Shown here one piece after another: positions 5,181-6,610 of a DNA stretch of 6,610 nt. Position numbers and translations under genes: made by a program. Source of the stretch: Candidatus Aerophobota bacterium (GTDB lineage: Bacteria > Aerophobota > Aerophobia > Aerophobales > B3-G15); assembly GCA_030607765.1 (NCBI GenBank), contig JAUWJJ010000064.1, positions 1 through 6,610 on the forward strand. The letters are read 5' to 3'. The notes beneath the pieces were generated by a model. The model worked only from the letters and a program-made list of their open reading frames with translations. It was not told the origin of the DNA and made no database searches. Each line of letters starts with the position of its first letter. Position 1 is the stretch's first letter.

Positions 5181-6610
5181 ATGCCCATTTTTACTCAGGA
5201 CTTGCGCAATGTTGTTCTTGTTGGACAACAAGGTGTAGGGAAAACTACTTTAACCGAAGCTATGTTGTATCAGGCCGGAATTATAAGTAAAATGGGGAGC
5301 ATAAAGGAAGGCTCCACTATTTGTGATTATGATAAATTAGAGCAGGAACGTAAATTTTCTATAAATCCTGCCCTACTTCACTTATCCTGGAGAAATAAGA
5401 AAATTAATGTTTTGGATACTCCTGGTTTTGCCGATTTCATAGACAAAACTCGACTCATTTTTAAAGCAGTGGAAATAGCCCTGATAGTAATTTCTCCTTC
5501 TGTCCTTTTTGGTAGTGAACTGGCGAGAATTCTGGAATATATAGGAAAGGAAAAATTACCCAAAATTTTGTTTATCAACAAAATAGAGGAAGGAGAGCTA
5601 AACTTTCCCTCTTTGCTTGAAGGGATAAAAAATAAGTTAAATATCACTCCTCTTGCCTTGCAATTCCCTTTAACTCAACAGGGAAAAACCACAGGAATAA
5701 TTGACTTGGTTGAGTTAAAGGCAAAAAGTTATTCTAAGGGTAAAGGTAAAGAGGAAAAGATTCCTCAAGATTTAGAAGCGAAAATAAAGGAATTTAGAGA
5801 AAAAATAGTGGAAGCTGCTGCTGAAACTGATGATGTGTTAGTTGAGAAATACTTAGGGGAAGAGGGGTTAAGTTTGGATGAGATAAGAAAGGGTCTACGA
5901 GAAGGCATCTGTCAGTGTAATATTGTTCCTCTGATTTTTGGTTCTGCTTTAAATAATATAGGAATAGATTTGTTGTTGGATACAGTGGTAAACTATCTAC
6001 CTTCCCCTGAATGGAGAAAATTGGTGAAGGGAAACTCCCCTAAAGAAACTTCTCAAGAGATAGAGAGAAAGATAAGCGTTGATGATCCTCTTTCTGCTCT
6101 TGTTTTTTTAAATTTATCTGAAATGCATCTGGGAGAGGTGAGTTTCTTAAAGATTTACTCAGGGACTCTATCCTCGGGAAGCACTGTTTACAATTCAACA
6201 AAAGGTAGAGAAGAGAAAGTCGGTCAGATTTGCTTAGTGCAGGGGAATAAGAGGGAGGAGGTTCCTGAGGTTTTAGCTGGAGATATAGGTTCCTTAACTA
6301 AGCTTAAAAATACTGGTATGGGGGATACTCTGTGTGACAAGAGCAGTCTTCTTATCTTTCCTCCTTTAGATTTTTCTGAGCCTACCACCTTCATTGCCCT
6401 TAAACCAGAAAAGGAAAAAGATGAACAGAGAATGAGTGTGGCTCTTTCCCGATTGGTTAAAGTAGATCCTCTTTTAAAGGTAGAAGTAAATAAAGAATCG
6501 GGGCAAACAATTCTCTCCGGGATGGGAAAGGTTCATCTGGATCTAACCATAGAACGTATGAAGAAGGAGTTTGATGTAGATGTAACCACAGAGGACCCTC
6601 GAGTGCTTTA
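5181..6610 (+). CDS. Elongation factor G-like GTPase (FusA2/EF-G2 type), N-terminal 476 residues; 3' end outside window
   Basis: The frame is open from a strong ribosome binding site to the window edge; family members have about 670-700 residues, so about two thirds is present. GTPase motifs: P-loop GQQGVGKT (15-22), switch II DTPGFADF (79-86), G4 as NKIE (133-136) where NKxD is normal, and G5 GSA (254-256). A GTPase-inserted region lies at about 170-250. Domain II starts at about 303 (DPLSALVFL), with GEVSFLKIYSGTLSSG, and domain III holds LSGMGKVHLDL (445-455), the counterpart of EF-G's GMGELHLD. Canonical EF-G has DTPGH with a catalytic histidine; here it is F83, consistent with the EF-G-like paralogues (often DTPGY), whose function is uncertain. 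So this is probably not the main translocase. No rpsL/rpsG/tuf neighbours are present, again unlike fusA. GTP binding is likely but the E136 change makes nucleotide preference uncertain. Confidence 0.85.
   Translation, partial: MPIFTQDLRNVVLVGQQGVGKTTLTEAMLYQAGIISKMGSIKEGSTICDYDKLEQERKFSINPALLHLSWRNKKINVLDTPGFADFIDKTRLIFKAVEIALIVISPSVLFGSELARILEYIGKEKLPKILFINKIEEGELNFPSLLEGIKNKLNITPLALQFPLTQQGKTTGIIDLVELKAKSYSKGKGKEEKIPQDLEAKIKEFREKIVEAAAETDDVLVEKYLGEEGLSLDEIRKGLREGICQCNIVPLIFGSALNNIGIDLLLDTVVNYLPSPEWRKLVKGNSPKETSQEIERKISVDDPLSALVFLNLSEMHLGEVSFLKIYSGTLSSGSTVYNSTKGREEKVGQICLVQGNKREEVPEVLAGDIGSLTKLKNTGMGDTLCDKSSLLIFPPLDFSEPTTFIALKPEKEKDEQRMSVALSRLVKVDPLLKVEVNKESGQTILSGMGKVHLDLTIERMKKEFDVDVTTEDPRVL

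Noticed and set aside
5378..5647. Minus-strand 89-codon open frame inside the EF-G-like gene
   Set aside because: Antisense of a conserved GTPase domain, no motifs of its own.

Overview
This is an AT-rich bacterial segment in which every recognisable gene lies on the + strand. It carries the bacterial rpmF-plsX-fabH cluster (ribosomal protein L32 and the start of phospholipid and fatty acid synthesis). Next to it are two subunits of an ADP-forming acetyl-CoA (acyl-CoA) synthetase, an energy-conserving enzyme best known from archaea and from some anaerobic bacterial lineages. Together these suggest an anaerobic, fermentative bacterium, perhaps from a candidate phylum such as Atribacterota, Aerophobota or Omnitrophota. 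That placement is inference; no marker here fixes the phylum.

Layout. (a) 2-1185: the C-terminal end of the acyl-CoA synthetase alpha subunit, a 119-base gap holding an inverted repeat, then the complete beta subunit. (b) 1199-3374: rpmF, plsX and fabH, tightly packed (13-base gap, 8-base gap, 4-base ATGA overlap), probably co-transcribed with the beta subunit. (c) 3375-3781: a 407-base gap with no intact gene. It holds a frameshifted remnant of a GxxExxR-family gene, a palindromic element that looks like a dispersed repeat, and a probable promoter for the next gene. (d) 3782-5017: an exported DUF4139 protein of unknown function, followed by a perfect 12-bp hairpin. (e) 5181-6610: the first 476 codons of an elongation factor G-like GTPase (FusA2/EF-G2 type) that runs off the window.

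How the genes fit together. The acyl-CoA synthetase interconverts acetyl-CoA + ADP + Pi with acetate + ATP + CoA. PlsX makes acyl-phosphate for phospholipid synthesis, and FabH uses acetyl-CoA to start fatty acid chains. In many Firmicutes the same rpmF-plsX-fabH cluster follows acetate kinase (ackA) and a DUF177 gene, so here an unrelated acetate/ATP-producing enzyme appears to sit where ackA often sits. The DUF4139 gene and the EF-G-like gene look like separate transcription units.

I see no defence system, CRISPR array, RNA gene or intact transposon. The points most worth a second look are the synthetase in the ackA position, the decayed GxxExxR/repeat block, the repeat-like palindromes in every gap over 100 bases, and the altered G4 motif of the EF-G-like protein.
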